From Actinomycetes bacterium (GTDB lineage Bacteria > Actinomycetota > Actinomycetes > Streptosporangiales > Streptosporangiaceae), in contig JAOPYO010000434.1 in the NCBI GenBank assembly GCA_025964575.1, forward strand, positions 1-40,035: DNA of 40,035 bases, given 5' to 3'. Below are positions 22,420 through 30,792 of this stretch, piece by piece. Within the stretch, counting starts at the first letter, position 1. Every line of letters begins with the position of its first letter. The notes under the pieces were generated by a model. It saw nothing but the letters and a program-made list of their open reading frames with translations, was not told the DNA's origin and made no database searches. Made by a program: the position numbers and the translations under genes.

Positions 22420-23676
22420 ATGGCGCTCGGAGTCGAGGACATCAATCTGACGGACTGGGACTTCTGGGCGCGCCCGCTGGAGGAGCGGCACCTGGCCTTC
22501 AAGTCGCTGCGTGAGCGGCAGGGACTGGCGTTCTTCGCGGAGCCGGATCTGGTCATCGTGCCCCAGGGGCCGGGTTACTACGCGCTGGTCGCCCATGCCG
22601 ATGTCATCGAGGCATCGCGACGGCCGGCCGACTTCTGTTCAGGGCAGGGTGCGGTCAACATCCCTGACATGCCCACGGACATGAACGAGTACTTCGGCTC
22701 GATGATCAGCATGGACGATCCGCGGCACGCCCATATCCGCCGCATCGTGTCCAGGGCCTTCTCTCCGAAGATGATCCAGCGGTTCGAGGACCAGGTGGAG
22801 ACGGTCGCCGCCCAGATCGTGTCCGAGGTCAAGGCCGGAGGCACCGGTGACTTCGTCGTCGACGTCGCCGCCCGCCTGCCATTGAAGATCATCTGCGACA
22901 TGATGGGCATCCCTGAATCGCACTACACGACGGTTTTCGACGCCTCGAACATCATCCTGGCCGGAAACGACCCCGAGTTCGTCGCGCAGAACGACTACGA
23001 GCAGATCGTCGTGAACCTGCTCACAGCCGGTCAGACGCTCAAGGACCTCGTCGAGGACCTGGGCCGCCGGCGCCGCGAAAACCCGACCGACGACCTCATC
23101 TCCGCCCTGGTCAACGCCAACATCGACGGGGAGTCGCTCACCGATCAGGAGCTCGGCTCGTTCTTCATCCTGCTGGTGGTCGCCGGTAACGAGACCACCC
23201 GCAACGCCATCGCACACGGCCTCGACCTGTTCACCACCAACCCGGACCAGCGTGCCCTGCTGCTCGAGGACTTCGACGCCCGCATCCCGGGCGCCGTCGA
23301 GGAGATCGTGCGCTATGCCTCTCCGGTCGTCTGGATGCGTCGCACCGCCACCTGCGACACCATGCTCAACGACCATGAGATCAAGGCGGGCGACAAGCTG
23401 GTCCTCTACTACTGGTCGGCCAACCGGGACGAGACGGTGTTCAGCGACCCCGACCGGTTCGACATCACCCGCAACCCCAACCCGCACGTCGGATTCGGCG
23501 GACCGGGCCCGCACTTCTGCCTCGGCGCCCATCTCGCTCGCCGCGAGATCACCGTGATGTTCCGCGAACTGTTCACCCAGGTGCCGGGCATCCGCACCGC
23601 CGGTGAGCCGGATCGTCTGCTCTCCAGCTTCATCAACGGGATCAAGCACCTCCCGTACGAGATCCAGCCGCGTTGA
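22420..23676 (+). CDS. Cytochrome P450 (CYP124/125/142-like)
   Basis: 418 residues, soluble bacterial class I P450. The I-helix oxygen-activation motif is VVAGNETTRNA, the K-helix ExxR appears in EEIVRYASP, and the haem-binding motif GFGGPGPHFCLGAH has the ligand Cys at residue 367. The sequence around MISMDDPRHAHIRRIVSRAFSP and the haem motif resemble the actinobacterial CYP124/125/142 group, which hydroxylate the ends of sterol side chains or methyl-branched lipids. This is family-level, not substrate, evidence. It needs separate ferredoxin and reductase partners; none are nearby. The ATG at 22420 has GGGAGG 7 nt upstream. Confidence 0.92.
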   Translation: MALGVEDINLTDWDFWARPLEERHLAFKSLRERQGLAFFAEPDLVIVPQGPGYYALVAHADVIEASRRPADFCSGQGAVNIPDMPTDMNEYFGSMISMDDPRHAHIRRIVSRAFSPKMIQRFEDQVETVAAQIVSEVKAGGTGDFVVDVAARLPLKIICDMMGIPESHYTTVFDASNIILAGNDPEFVAQNDYEQIVVNLLTAGQTLKDLVEDLGRRRRENPTDDLISALVNANIDGESLTDQELGSFFILLVVAGNETTRNAIAHGLDLFTTNPDQRALLLEDFDARIPGAVEEIVRYASPVVWMRRTATCDTMLNDHEIKAGDKLVLYYWSANRDETVFSDPDRFDITRNPNPHVGFGGPGPHFCLGAHLARREITVMFRELFTQVPGIRTAGEPDRLLSSFINGIKHLPYEIQPR

Positions 23677-23728
23677 TCAAGGGCGAACGGACCGCGTGGC
23701 CTGACCCGCGTGGTTCGTTCGCCCTTGA
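23677..23728. terminator. Hairpin after the P450 gene
   Basis: TCAAGGGCGAACG right after the stop pairs perfectly with CGTTCGCCCTTGA at 23716-23728, extended by a G-U pair and ACC/GGT. It separates the convergent P450 and SDR genes. The same left arm can also pair with two further copies of the right arm (see the repeat at 23718-23765). Confidence 0.6.
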
Positions 23729-23765
23729 ACGACTTCGCCCTTGACCAGCTTCGTCCTTGATCAAC
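23718..23765 (+). repeat. Three tandem 16-nt direct repeats
   Basis: Units start at 23718, 23734 and 23750: TTCGCCCTTGAACGAC, TTCGCCCTTGACCAGC and TTCGTCCTTGATCAAC. The sequence at 23672-23687 is the reverse complement of the third unit with one mismatch. Alternative hairpins of different loop size can therefore form. The repeat lies in the 98-bp gap between two convergent genes and codes for nothing obvious. Confidence 0.7.
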
Positions 23766-23774
23766 AGGGCGGGA

Positions 23775-24500
23775 TCACCAGGCGACGGCGCCGTCGTCAT
23801 TGAAGAATCCACCGGTGGGGCCGTCGGCGCCCACCGTCGCCATCCGTACGGCGATCACGGCGCCCTGCTCGGCGCTGCGCGGGCCGCTGTGCCCGTTCAG
23901 GTCCGTGGCGCAGTAGCCGGGGGTCACCGCGTTCACCTTGATCGGGGTGTCCCGCAACTCCTTCGCATAAGCGATCGTGATGCCGTTGAGCGCGGTCTTC
24001 GAGGTGTTGTACGGCAGCAGATTGGTCGGGTAGAAGGGACTCGACGGGTCTGCGGACGCCGCGAGAGAGCCCAGCTCGCTGGACATGTTGACGATGCGGC
24101 CCGCCTCCGAGCGGCGCAGCAGCGGCAGCATCGCGTTGGTCACGGCTATCACGCCGAAGACGTTGGTCTCGTAGGTCTCCCGTACCGACGCGACCAGGGT
24201 CTCGGTCGGCGGCCGGTAGTCGGTGGCGCTCATGGCGATGATGCCCGCGTTGTTGACGAGGACGTCGAGCCTGCCGTACGTGGCGTCGATCCACTTGGCC
24301 GCGGTCTCGATGGTCGCCTCGTCGGTCACGTCCAGCCGTACGGCGTGCGCGTCCACGCCCTGCGCTCGCAACGCCTCCGCGGCGGCCGCGCCGCGCTCCT
24401 CGGAACGGGCGCCGATCAGCACCGTCCCGCCCAGCTGCCGGGCGATCTCGAAACCGATTCCCTTGTTGGCCCCGGTGATCAGGGCGATGTTCTTCGTCAT
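23775..24500 (-). CDS. Short-chain dehydrogenase/reductase (SDR)
   Basis: 241 residues. Motifs: TGANKGIG at 9-16, VNNAG at 82-86, a Ser in NMSSELG (140-141), and Y164/K168 in YNTSK, all as in classical SDRs. The Arg after beta-2 (GARSEER) favours NADP(H). Relatives with this TGANKGIGFEIARQL opening are often annotated as carbonyl-reductase-like. Start ATG 24500: the frame extends to 24575 but conserved sequence begins here; no clear ribosome site. It is divergent from the HTH regulator at 24614, a common pairing in actinomycetes in which the regulator controls the SDR, although a direct link is not shown. Confidence 0.9.
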   Translation of the reverse strand: MTKNIALITGANKGIGFEIARQLGGTVLIGARSEERGAAAAEALRAQGVDAHAVRLDVTDEATIETAAKWIDATYGRLDVLVNNAGIIAMSATDYRPPTETLVASVRETYETNVFGVIAVTNAMLPLLRRSEAGRIVNMSSELGSLAASADPSSPFYPTNLLPYNTSKTALNGITIAYAKELRDTPIKVNAVTPGYCATDLNGHSGPRSAEQGAVIAVRMATVGADGPTGGFFNDDGAVAW

Positions 24501-24613
24501 GCCGACCACGCTGCCCGGAAAATCGCGGCAGCAGGAGAGACCTGTGCAGGCTGGGATCAGCAGTACCACCCTCATGAGCGCTGGAATCCGCGAAACCGGG
24601 TCAGACTAGACCA

Positions 24614-25456
24614 GTGGACAGGAAAGAGCTGGCGGACTTCCTCAAGAGCCGTCGTGAGCGGATCCAGCCCCAGGACGTCGGGCTGGAGGCTGGCCCGCGC
24701 AGGCGTACGCCCGGGCTGCGGCGCGAGGAGGTGGCCCGGCTGGCCGGGATGAGCGTGGACTACTACATCAGGCTGGAACAGGCGCGTGGGCCCCGGCCGT
24801 CCCGGCAGATCCTGGGCGCGCTGGCCCGGGCACTACGCCTCACCGACGACGAGCGGGAGTATGTGTACAACCTGGCCGGGGAGCGTACGGCGCCGCCGCC
24901 AGGTCCGCCCCAGGACGTTCCGGCGGGCATCCTGCACCTGCTGTACCGGCTCGACGACACCCCCGCCTTCGTTCTCGACGCGAAGTACGACGTGCTGGCC
25001 TGGAACGTCCTCGCCGCGGCGCTGATCACCGACTTCGCGGCGCTGGCGCCCAGGGACCGCAACTCGATCCGCTCGTTCTTCCGCGACGACCCCGATCCGG
25101 CGCTGTTCACCGACCAAGCGCACTGGAGCTTCATGCGCGAATCCCTCGCTGATCTCCGGGTGGCCGCCGCCCGCTACCCCGACGATCCCGGGATCAAGGA
25201 ACTCGTGGCGGAGATGAGTGCCGCCAGCGGGCTGTTCAGACGGCTCTGGGCCGAACGCGAGGTACGGGTGCGGCACGGCACCAGGAAGCTCATGCGGCAC
25301 CCGATGGTCGGTGAGATCGAACTGCACTGTGATGTGCTCCTGGTGCCCGACCGGGACCAGAAGGTCGTGCTCTACACGGCCGCGCCGGGCACGCCCTCAT
25401 ATGAAGCACTGAAGCTGCTCAGGGTCGTCGGAGTACAGGACATGAGCACTACCTGA
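24614..25456 (+). CDS. XRE-family regulator with MmyB-like ligand-binding domain
   Basis: 280 residues. An N-terminal helix-turn-helix of the XRE type covers about 5-80 (ELADFLKSRRERI, RTPGLRREEVARLAGMSVDYYIRLEQARG, PSRQILGALARALRLTDDE). The rest (about 105-275) is the MmyB-like PAS-type domain, with TPAFVLDAKYDVLAWN and WAEREVRVRHGTRKLMRHPMVGEIEL. Such regulators are abundant in actinomycetes and often act on a divergent oxidoreductase gene, here the SDR. The start GTG 24614 has a CAGACT hexamer at 24602-24607, 6 nt upstream, suggesting a leaderless mRNA. Its 3' end overlaps the convergent membrane-protein gene by 8 bp. Confidence 0.92.
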   Translation: MDRKELADFLKSRRERIQPQDVGLEAGPRRRTPGLRREEVARLAGMSVDYYIRLEQARGPRPSRQILGALARALRLTDDEREYVYNLAGERTAPPPGPPQDVPAGILHLLYRLDDTPAFVLDAKYDVLAWNVLAAALITDFAALAPRDRNSIRSFFRDDPDPALFTDQAHWSFMRESLADLRVAAARYPDDPGIKELVAEMSAASGLFRRLWAEREVRVRHGTRKLMRHPMVGEIELHCDVLLVPDRDQKVVLYTAAPGTPSYEALKLLRVVGVQDMSTT

Positions 25457-26255
25457 CGACCTTCAGGGACTTGATCAGCGTGGTGATGTCAGGGAGCAGC
25501 TTGTAGACCGGCTTGGCCACCGAGATCTCCAGCACGCCCGGCAACTTGCGGCCGGTGTCCACGGCCACCACGATCATGGTTCGCTCGGTGATCCCGCTGT
25601 AGGGGTTCGTGTAGTTCGCTCGGTAGCCCGACAGCCAGGCCTGGTGGCCGCCCACCTTGAAATGCTGGCCCGCGATCGGAGTGAGCCTGCCGTCCAGGTT
25701 CTTCACGGACTGCTGGGCGGTGAGCTCGGCGGCCGCCCGCAGTGCGTTCGGCCCGGTCGCGGCCGGTGCCAGCTTGTCGTACAGGAGTCCGGAGTAGGCA
25801 CCGGTCAGCCACTGGAACTTCGGCTTCTCGACGACGTACTCCATGCCGCCGGAGTGGCTGCCCACACCCTTGATCGGCTTCCACGGCGCACCCAGCCGGG
25901 CAAAGGACAGTCCCGCGCTCTTGTCCACCACCACGCCGGTCACCTTGGTGCCCTTGCCGGGGAAGGGCCGCAGCGGGCCGGCGGACCGCTCGGACGGTGC
26001 CCAGGTCACCGTGGACGTCGGCGACGGAGCGGCGGTGACCACCGGATAGGCGCCCGCGTACGGATCCGGGCCGCCGTCCGCGCGGACCTTCATCAGCACG
26101 AAGGCCACCACTGTTGCGGCGAACACCGCCACGACCAGGAGGATCACGACCACGATCACGATGGTGCGCCGATGGGCCGGGGCCGGAGGCTCGGGCCGCA
26201 CGGCGGCCGGCCAGTACGCGGGGGACGGCGGAGGGGGAGCGGGGGAGTACGCCAC
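25449..26255 (-). CDS. Pro-rich single-pass membrane protein of unknown function
   Basis: 268 residues. A Pro-rich cytoplasmic N-terminus (MAYSPAPPPPSPAYWPAA) leads into one transmembrane helix at about 31-55 (TIVIVVVILLVVAVFAATVVAFVL), then an extracytoplasmic domain of about 210 residues. That domain holds GLSFARLGAPWKPIKG, EYVVEKPKFQWLTGAYSGLLYDKL and ITERTMIVVAVDTG. The layout resembles secreted or anchored actinobacterial proteins with a PsbP/LpqN-like fold, but I do not recognise the family firmly. Start: GTG 26255, with TACGCT 7 nt upstream (possible leaderless mRNA). It lies 39 bp downstream of the acyl-CoA ligase on the same strand, and its end overlaps the HTH gene by 8 bp. Confidence 0.75.
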   Translation of the reverse strand: MAYSPAPPPPSPAYWPAAVRPEPPAPAHRRTIVIVVVILLVVAVFAATVVAFVLMKVRADGGPDPYAGAYPVVTAAPSPTSTVTWAPSERSAGPLRPFPGKGTKVTGVVVDKSAGLSFARLGAPWKPIKGVGSHSGGMEYVVEKPKFQWLTGAYSGLLYDKLAPAATGPNALRAAAELTAQQSVKNLDGRLTPIAGQHFKVGGHQAWLSGYRANYTNPYSGITERTMIVVAVDTGRKLPGVLEISVAKPVYKLLPDITTLIKSLKVVR

Positions 26256-26294
26256 GATCGGTAGCGTACTTCCCCGTTCGATAGCCGCTCGTGG

Positions 26295-27839
26295 CTAGCG
26301 CAGCTCGCGCTTGAGGATCTTGCCGGTGGCGGTCATCGGCAACCCGTCACGGAACTCGATGATCCGCGGGTATTTGTAGGAGGCGAAGTTCTCCTTGCCC
26401 CACGCGATCAGCTCGTCCTCGGTGGTCGTGTCGCCGGGGGTCTTGATGACGTATGCCTTGATCTCCTCGCCGTGCGACGCGTGCGGCACGCCGACGACAG
26501 CGACCAGGGAAACCGCCTGGTGAGTCATGAGGACCTCTTCGAGCTCCCGCGGATAGACGTTGAAGCCACCACGGATGATCATGTCTTTGGAGCGGTCGAC
26601 GATGTAGTAGTAGCCCTCTTCGTCCCGTTTGGCCAGGTCACCCGTACGGAACCAGCCGTCTTTGATGGCCTCGGCGGTCGCCTCTGGCCGCCCGTAGTAG
26701 CCCTTCATGATGTTGTGGCCGCGGATGGCGATCTCGCCGGGGCCCTCGCCCTCGATCTCTTTCCAGTCGTCGTCGATCAGCTTCAGCTCGACGCCCCAGA
26801 TCGGCAGCCCGACGGAGCCGGGCTTGGTCGGGCGATCCGGCCGGTTGAAGGAGGCGACGGGCGAGGTCTCCGACAGCCCATAACCCTCGAGAACGTCCAC
26901 GCCGAACTTGGCCTTGATGCCCTTGAGGACTTCCAGCGGCAGTGAAGCGCCGCCGGCGGTGGCGCATTTCAGGTTCTCGCTGATCGTTTTGACCTTGTCG
27001 GGGTCGGTGTCGTCGGTGAGTAGCGCCCAGTACATGGTGGGCACCCCGGCGAACACGGACACGCTCTCGTCGGTCAGCAGGTCGATCACCGTCTTCGGTT
27101 CGAACCTCGGCACCAGCACCAGTGTGGCGCGCCGGTAGATGCCGACGTTCATCTGGCAGGTCTGCCCGAAGATGTGGAACAGCGGTAGCGCCACCAGGAA
27201 GGTGTCGTGCAGGCTCCGGCGGAACAGCGTGTCCGACACCATCGCGTTCATGAGCATGTTCTGGTGGCTGAGCTCGGCGCCCTTGGGCTGGCCGGTGGTG
27301 CCACTGGTGTAGAGCACCACGGCGGTGTCATCCGCTGTGGTCCGCACCGGCTCGAACGTGCTCGCCTGGCCGCCCAGGGCCTGCCAGAAGAGCTCGGCAC
27401 CCTCGATCGGGGACTCCGTCGTCGCGAGGCTGGCCGGCAGCAGAAAGAAGTGCCCGCAATCGTCGGCCTGCTGGAACCCGGCCCACCCGGTCTCACCCAG
27501 AGCCAGTTCGGGGGTGCCCTCGAAACAGAACAGTGCCTTGGCGTCGGAGTCGTTCAGGTGATAGGCGATCTCACGCGGCTTGAGGAGCACGTTGAGGGGG
27601 ACGACGACCGCGCCGGCCTTGAGAATGCCGAAGTAGATCATCGGGAAGTACGGCAGGTTGGGCGAGGCGATCGCCACCTTGTCGCCCTGTCCGATTCCCC
27701 GGGAGGTCAGCAGGTTCGCCACCTGATTGGAGATCGCGTCCAGGGTGGCGTACGACAACCGGATGTCACCGAAGACCACGGCGTCGCGATCGGGCGTTTC
27801 ACGGGCCGCATCGGTGAGCAGGACGGACAGGTTGAGCAT
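26295..27839 (-). CDS. Long-chain fatty acid-CoA ligase (AMP-forming)
   Basis: 514 residues of the ANL superfamily. P-loop motif YTSGTTGQPKGAELSH, LPLFHIFGQ, EGYGLSETSPV (A5), WFRTGDLAKRDEEGYYYIVDRSKDMIIRGGFNVYP (A7-A8 hinge), and the A10 lysine in PMTATGKILKREL. Reaction: fatty acid + ATP + CoA to acyl-CoA + AMP + PPi; chain length cannot be read. Start ATG 27839 has GAGGAGAG upstream; the frame runs on to 27932 in non-coding sequence. The 131-bp gap to leuS is AT-rich near 27890-27920 and probably holds its own promoter. A weak hairpin TAGCC/GGCTA (26282-26297) overlaps its stop codon. Confidence 0.93.
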   Translation of the reverse strand: MLNLSVLLTDAARETPDRDAVVFGDIRLSYATLDAISNQVANLLTSRGIGQGDKVAIASPNLPYFPMIYFGILKAGAVVVPLNVLLKPREIAYHLNDSDAKALFCFEGTPELALGETGWAGFQQADDCGHFFLLPASLATTESPIEGAELFWQALGGQASTFEPVRTTADDTAVVLYTSGTTGQPKGAELSHQNMLMNAMVSDTLFRRSLHDTFLVALPLFHIFGQTCQMNVGIYRRATLVLVPRFEPKTVIDLLTDESVSVFAGVPTMYWALLTDDTDPDKVKTISENLKCATAGGASLPLEVLKGIKAKFGVDVLEGYGLSETSPVASFNRPDRPTKPGSVGLPIWGVELKLIDDDWKEIEGEGPGEIAIRGHNIMKGYYGRPEATAEAIKDGWFRTGDLAKRDEEGYYYIVDRSKDMIIRGGFNVYPRELEEVLMTHQAVSLVAVVGVPHASHGEEIKAYVIKTPGDTTTEDELIAWGKENFASYKYPRIIEFRDGLPMTATGKILKRELR

Positions 27840-27970
27840 GACTCTCCTCGACGGGGCGGGCCGGAACCCATATCCACTGATCTTTACGGCCGAGTGTACG
27901 TATTTATCACGCAATCTTTGTGTAGAGCGCATGGCTCCGCCAGTCGTGCGCTCATCACAATTGAGGGGAA

Positions 27971-30445
27971 TCAGGTGGGAACGATATTGACGATCTTGGG
28001 CGCGCGGACGATGACCGTGCGCACGCCCGCCCCGCCGAGCGCAGCCCGCACCTTGTCGGAGGCCAGCGCCAGCCGCTCCAGTTCGTCCGCCGTGATGTCC
28101 GGTGAGACCTCCAGCCGGTCACGGACCTTGCCCGCGACCTGGACCACGCAGATCACCGAGTCCTGGACCAGCAGCGCCGGATCCACCGCAGGCCAGCCGC
28201 CCTTCGCCACCGGAGCGGTGCGGCCCAGCACCGACCACATCTCCTCCGCCGTGTACGGGGCGAACAGCGACAGCAGCACCGCCACCGCCTCCGCCGCCTC
28301 CCGTACGGCCGGATCGCCGGATCCGGGGCCAGAGTCGATCGCCTTGCGGGCCGCGGACACCAGCGTCATGATCCGGGCGATCGCCACGTTGAATCGCTGC
28401 GACTCGACCAGCCTGGTGACCTCGTCGATGGTGTGATGAGTGACCTTGCGCAGGTCCACGTCCCCGGCCGCGGGATCGGCGCCGACCGCCGAGCTCACCT
28501 CGGCGGCGACGCGGTGCGCCCGGGCGAGGAACTTCACCGACGCGGCGGGGGACACGTCCGCCCAGTCGATGTCGTCCTCCGGTGGCCCCGCGAAGATCAT
28601 CGTCAACCGTACGGCGTCCACCCCGTGCGTATCGATCTGGTGGCTCAGGTCGACCAGGTTCCCGGTGGTCTTGGACATCGCCTTGCCGTTCAGGATCACC
28701 TGGCCCTGATTGAGCAGCCGGGTGAACGGTTCGGTGAAGTCCACCATGCCCATGTCGTGCAGCACCTTGGTGAAGAACCGGCTGTACAGCAGGTGCAGGA
28801 TGGCGTGTTCGACCCCGCCGGTGTATTGGTCGACCGGCATCCACTTGCGGACCTGCTCGACGTCGAACGGGCCCTCGGTGTAGGTCGGCGAGCAGTAGCG
28901 GAAGTAGTACCACGACGAGTCCACGAAGGTGTCCATGGTGTCGGTGTCCCGCTTGGCGGCGGCACCGCACTTCGGACATTCCACGTTCACCCACGCCTCG
29001 GCGGCCGCCAGCGGCGACACGCCCTTGGGGGACAGGTCGGCGCCACGCAGATCGTCCGGCAGCCGCACCGGCAGTTGGTCGTCCGGGACCGGCACCTCAC
29101 CGCATGACTCGCAGTGGATGATCGGGATCGGCGTGCCCCAGAATCGCTGCCGGGACAGCAGCCAGTCACGCAGCCGGTAGTTGACCGAGGGCTTGCCCAG
29201 GCCCTTGTCCGCCAGCACCTCGGTGATGCGGGGGATCGCCTCGGACTTGGCCAGGCCGTCGATCGGCCCGGAGTTGATCAGCTGGCCCTCACCGGCGGTG
29301 GCGACACCGGTCTCTGCGGGGTCGTCCTCCCCGGTGTCCACGACCACCCGCACCGGCAGGCCGAACTTACGGGCGAAGTCCAGGTCGCGCTGGTCGTGCG
29401 CGGGCACCGCCATGATGGCGCCATGTCCGTACTCGGCCAGCACGTAGTCCGACGCCCACACCGGGATGCGCTCACCGTTGACCGGGTTGATCGCGTAGCG
29501 GCCGAGGAACACCCCCGTCTTCTCCCGCTCGGTGGAGAGCCGCTCGATCTCGCTCTCCCGGGAGACCTGTTCCTTGTACGCCTCGAACGCCTCGCGGGCC
29601 TCGGGGGCGCAGATCTCGGAGGCCAGTGGAGCGTCCGCGGCGACGACGAAGAAGGTCGCGCCGTACAGCGTGTCCGGCCTGGTCGTGTACACGCTCACGG
29701 GCTGCTCGCGGCCCTCGATCACGAAGTCGACATCGGCGCCCTCGGACCTGCCGATCCAGTTGCGCTGCATCAGCAGCACGCGCTCGGGCCACTTGCCCTC
29801 GAGCTGCTCCATGTCGGTCAGCAGGCGGTCCGCATATTCCGTGATCTTGAAATACCACTGGGTGAGCTCACGTCGCTCGACCACGGCCCCGCAGCGCTCA
29901 CAGGTGCCGCCGATGACCTGCTCGTTGGCCAGCACCGTCTGGTCGTTGGGGCACCAGTTGACCTTGCCGCCCTTGCGGTAGGCGAGGCCTCGCTCGTAGA
30001 AGCGCAGGAACAGCCACTGCGTCCACCGGTAGTACTCCGGGTCGGAGGTGTGCAGCCGGCGGGACCAGTCGAACGACGCCGCATAGCGATGGAAGGACGC
30101 CGCCTGTGTGTCGATGTTGGCGTACGTCCACTCCGCGGGATGCGAATTCCGCTTGATCGCGGCGTTCTCGGCGGGCAGCCCGAAGGAGTCCCAGCCGATC
30201 GGGTGGAGGACGTTGAAGCCCTTCTGGAACCAGTACCGGGAGACCACGTCGCCGATCGCGAACGCCTCCGCGTGACCCATGTGAAGATCACCAGAGGGGT
30301 ACGGGAACATGTCCAGCGCGTAGCGGTGCTCGCGATCGTCGGTGGCCCCGTCGTTCGCTGAGAACGGGTCCAGCTCGGCCCACCGGGCCTGCCACTTGTC
30401 CTGGATCGCCCGCGGGTCATACTGCTCGTCGGCGGCTGTGCTCAC
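27971..30445 (-). CDS. leuS: Leucyl-tRNA synthetase
   Basis: 824 residues, class I synthetase. The HIGH motif is HMGH at 55-58 ([14 protein letters not shown]). The CP1 editing domain shows [13 protein letters not shown] and the editing Asp in [39 protein letters not shown] and the KMSKS loop as AMSKT at about 589-593 ([10 protein letters not shown]) follow; the first Lys and last Ser are changed. Zn-type pairs: CPND with CERC, and CESC with CPKC. It charges tRNA-Leu in the cytosol. Start: GTG 30445 has GAGG about 9 nt upstream; GTG 30460 is the alternative. It is preceded by a candidate Leu attenuator. Confidence 0.95.
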   Translation of the reverse strand: MSTAADEQYDPRAIQDKWQARWAELDPFSANDGATDDREHRYALDMFPYPSGDLHMGHAEAFAIGDVVSRYWFQKGFNVLHPIGWDSFGLPAENAAIKRNSHPAEWTYANIDTQAASFHRYAASFDWSRRLHTSDPEYYRWTQWLFLRFYERGLAYRKGGKVNWCPNDQTVLANEQVIGGTCERCGAVVERRELTQWYFKITEYADRLLTDMEQLEGKWPERVLLMQRNWIGRSEGADVDFVIEGREQPVSVYTTRPDTLYGATFFVVAADAPLASEICAPEAREAFEAYKEQVSRESEIERLSTEREKTGVFLGRYAINPVNGERIPVWASDYVLAEYGHGAIMAVPAHDQRDLDFARKFGLPVRVVVDTGEDDPAETGVATAGEGQLINSGPIDGLAKSEAIPRITEVLADKGLGKPSVNYRLRDWLLSRQRFWGTPIPIIHCESCGEVPVPDDQLPVRLPDDLRGADLSPKGVSPLAAAEAWVNVECPKCGAAAKRDTDTMDTFVDSSWYYFRYCSPTYTEGPFDVEQVRKWMPVDQYTGGVEHAILHLLYSRFFTKVLHDMGMVDFTEPFTRLLNQGQVILNGKAMSKTTGNLVDLSHQIDTHGVDAVRLTMIFAGPPEDDIDWADVSPAASVKFLARAHRVAAEVSSAVGADPAAGDVDLRKVTHHTIDEVTRLVESQRFNVAIARIMTLVSAARKAIDSGPGSGDPAVREAAEAVAVLLSLFAPYTAEEMWSVLGRTAPVAKGGWPAVDPALLVQDSVICVVQVAGKVRDRLEVSPDITADELERLALASDKVRAALGGAGVRTVIVRAPKIVNIVPT

Positions 30446-30509
30446 TGCTGGGGTCCTCACCTGGTCGTACGGGTCGGCACTTCTCGATCTGTGCTTTCTA
30501 AAGCAAAGG

Positions 30510-30529
30510 GCCCCTCACACAGGAGGGGC
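30510..30529 (-). terminator. Intrinsic terminator in the leuS leader
   Basis: On the minus strand GCCCCTC and GAGGGGC form a perfect 7-bp stem around CTGTGT, followed by CCTTTGCTTT. It lies 65 bp upstream of the leuS GTG and 2 nt after the 12-bp stem at 30532-30567. It could end lexA transcription, but its place in the leuS leader fits an attenuator. Confidence 0.6.
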
Positions 30530-30531
30530 TA

Positions 30532-30567
30532 CCGCATCGACGCAATGGGAGGACGGCGTCAACGCGG
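30532..30567 (-). promoter_or_regulatory. 12-bp stem over the leader stop codon, candidate attenuator element
   Basis: On the minus strand CCGCGTTGACGC (30567-30556) pairs with GCGTCGATGCGG (30543-30532) over 12 uninterrupted pairs, two of them G-U, with a 12-nt loop. The left arm contains the leader peptide's last codons and its TGA. A ribosome in this part of the leader would open the stem. The stem and the terminator do not overlap, so any switch would need a further pairing not identified here. Confidence 0.5.
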
Positions 30568-30594
30568 CGTGCTGAGAAGCGACCGCGATCGCAT
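30559..30594 (-). CDS. Candidate leuS leader peptide with tandem Leu codons
   Basis: An 11-codon frame encoding MRSRSLLSTPR. The two adjacent Leu codons are CTT and CTC; CTT is rare in high-GC actinobacteria. The ATG has no ribosome site, but TACTCT (30606-30601) lies exactly 6 nt upstream, so the mRNA may start at the A of the ATG. Leaderless leader peptides are known from Corynebacterium attenuators. The order promoter, leader with the cognate codons, stem, terminator, leuS is the layout of ribosome-mediated attenuation: scarce Leu-tRNA would stall the ribosome and let transcription reach leuS. No translation evidence exists here. Confidence 0.5.
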   Translation of the reverse strand: MRSRSLLSTPR

Positions 30595-30600
30595 ACTTGA

Positions 30601-30606
30601 AGAGTA
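30601..30606 (-). promoter_or_regulatory. Candidate -10 element of the leuS leader
   Basis: TACTCT on the minus strand, 6 nt upstream of the leader ATG, matches TANNNT. The best -35-like sequence (TGACGT) is 20 bp upstream, which is long. The remaining sequence from 30607 to 30792, between this and the lexA stop, has no gene and only a weak 5-bp hairpin (GGCCT/AGGCC, 30772-30787) that might end lexA. Confidence 0.4.
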
Positions 30607-30792
30607 GCGCAGACGCAAGGCCGCGTACGTCACGAGCCGTGCCCCCCGCAGCGGTCTCCGGTTCCGGCGTCGTCGCGTTCACCGTCGGCTCGCGGGAACG
30701 GGCCGGGGGGCCACGGGGTTCTCCCGAGGCCGTACCCGGCCGATTTCACGCCTTTGCCAGAGCCTAGGTCAGGCCTCGCCTCAGGCCCTGCG

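Noticed and set aside
23718-23765. CRISPR-like array
   Set aside because: The 16-nt units are directly adjacent with no spacers and only three copies.
2891-27961. Shared CATCACAATTG near 2893 and 27953
   Set aside because: An 11-mer repeat is expected by chance many times in 40 kb on two strands, and the flanks differ.
29114-30361. Plus-strand frame of 415 codons opposite leuS
   Set aside because: Antisense shadow of leuS; no recognisable domain and no ribosome site.
30510-30545. T-box leader for leuS
   Set aside because: A GGCTACCGC on the plus strand resembles part of a T-box sequence, but it is on the wrong strand and has one extra base; no specifier or antiterminator is visible.
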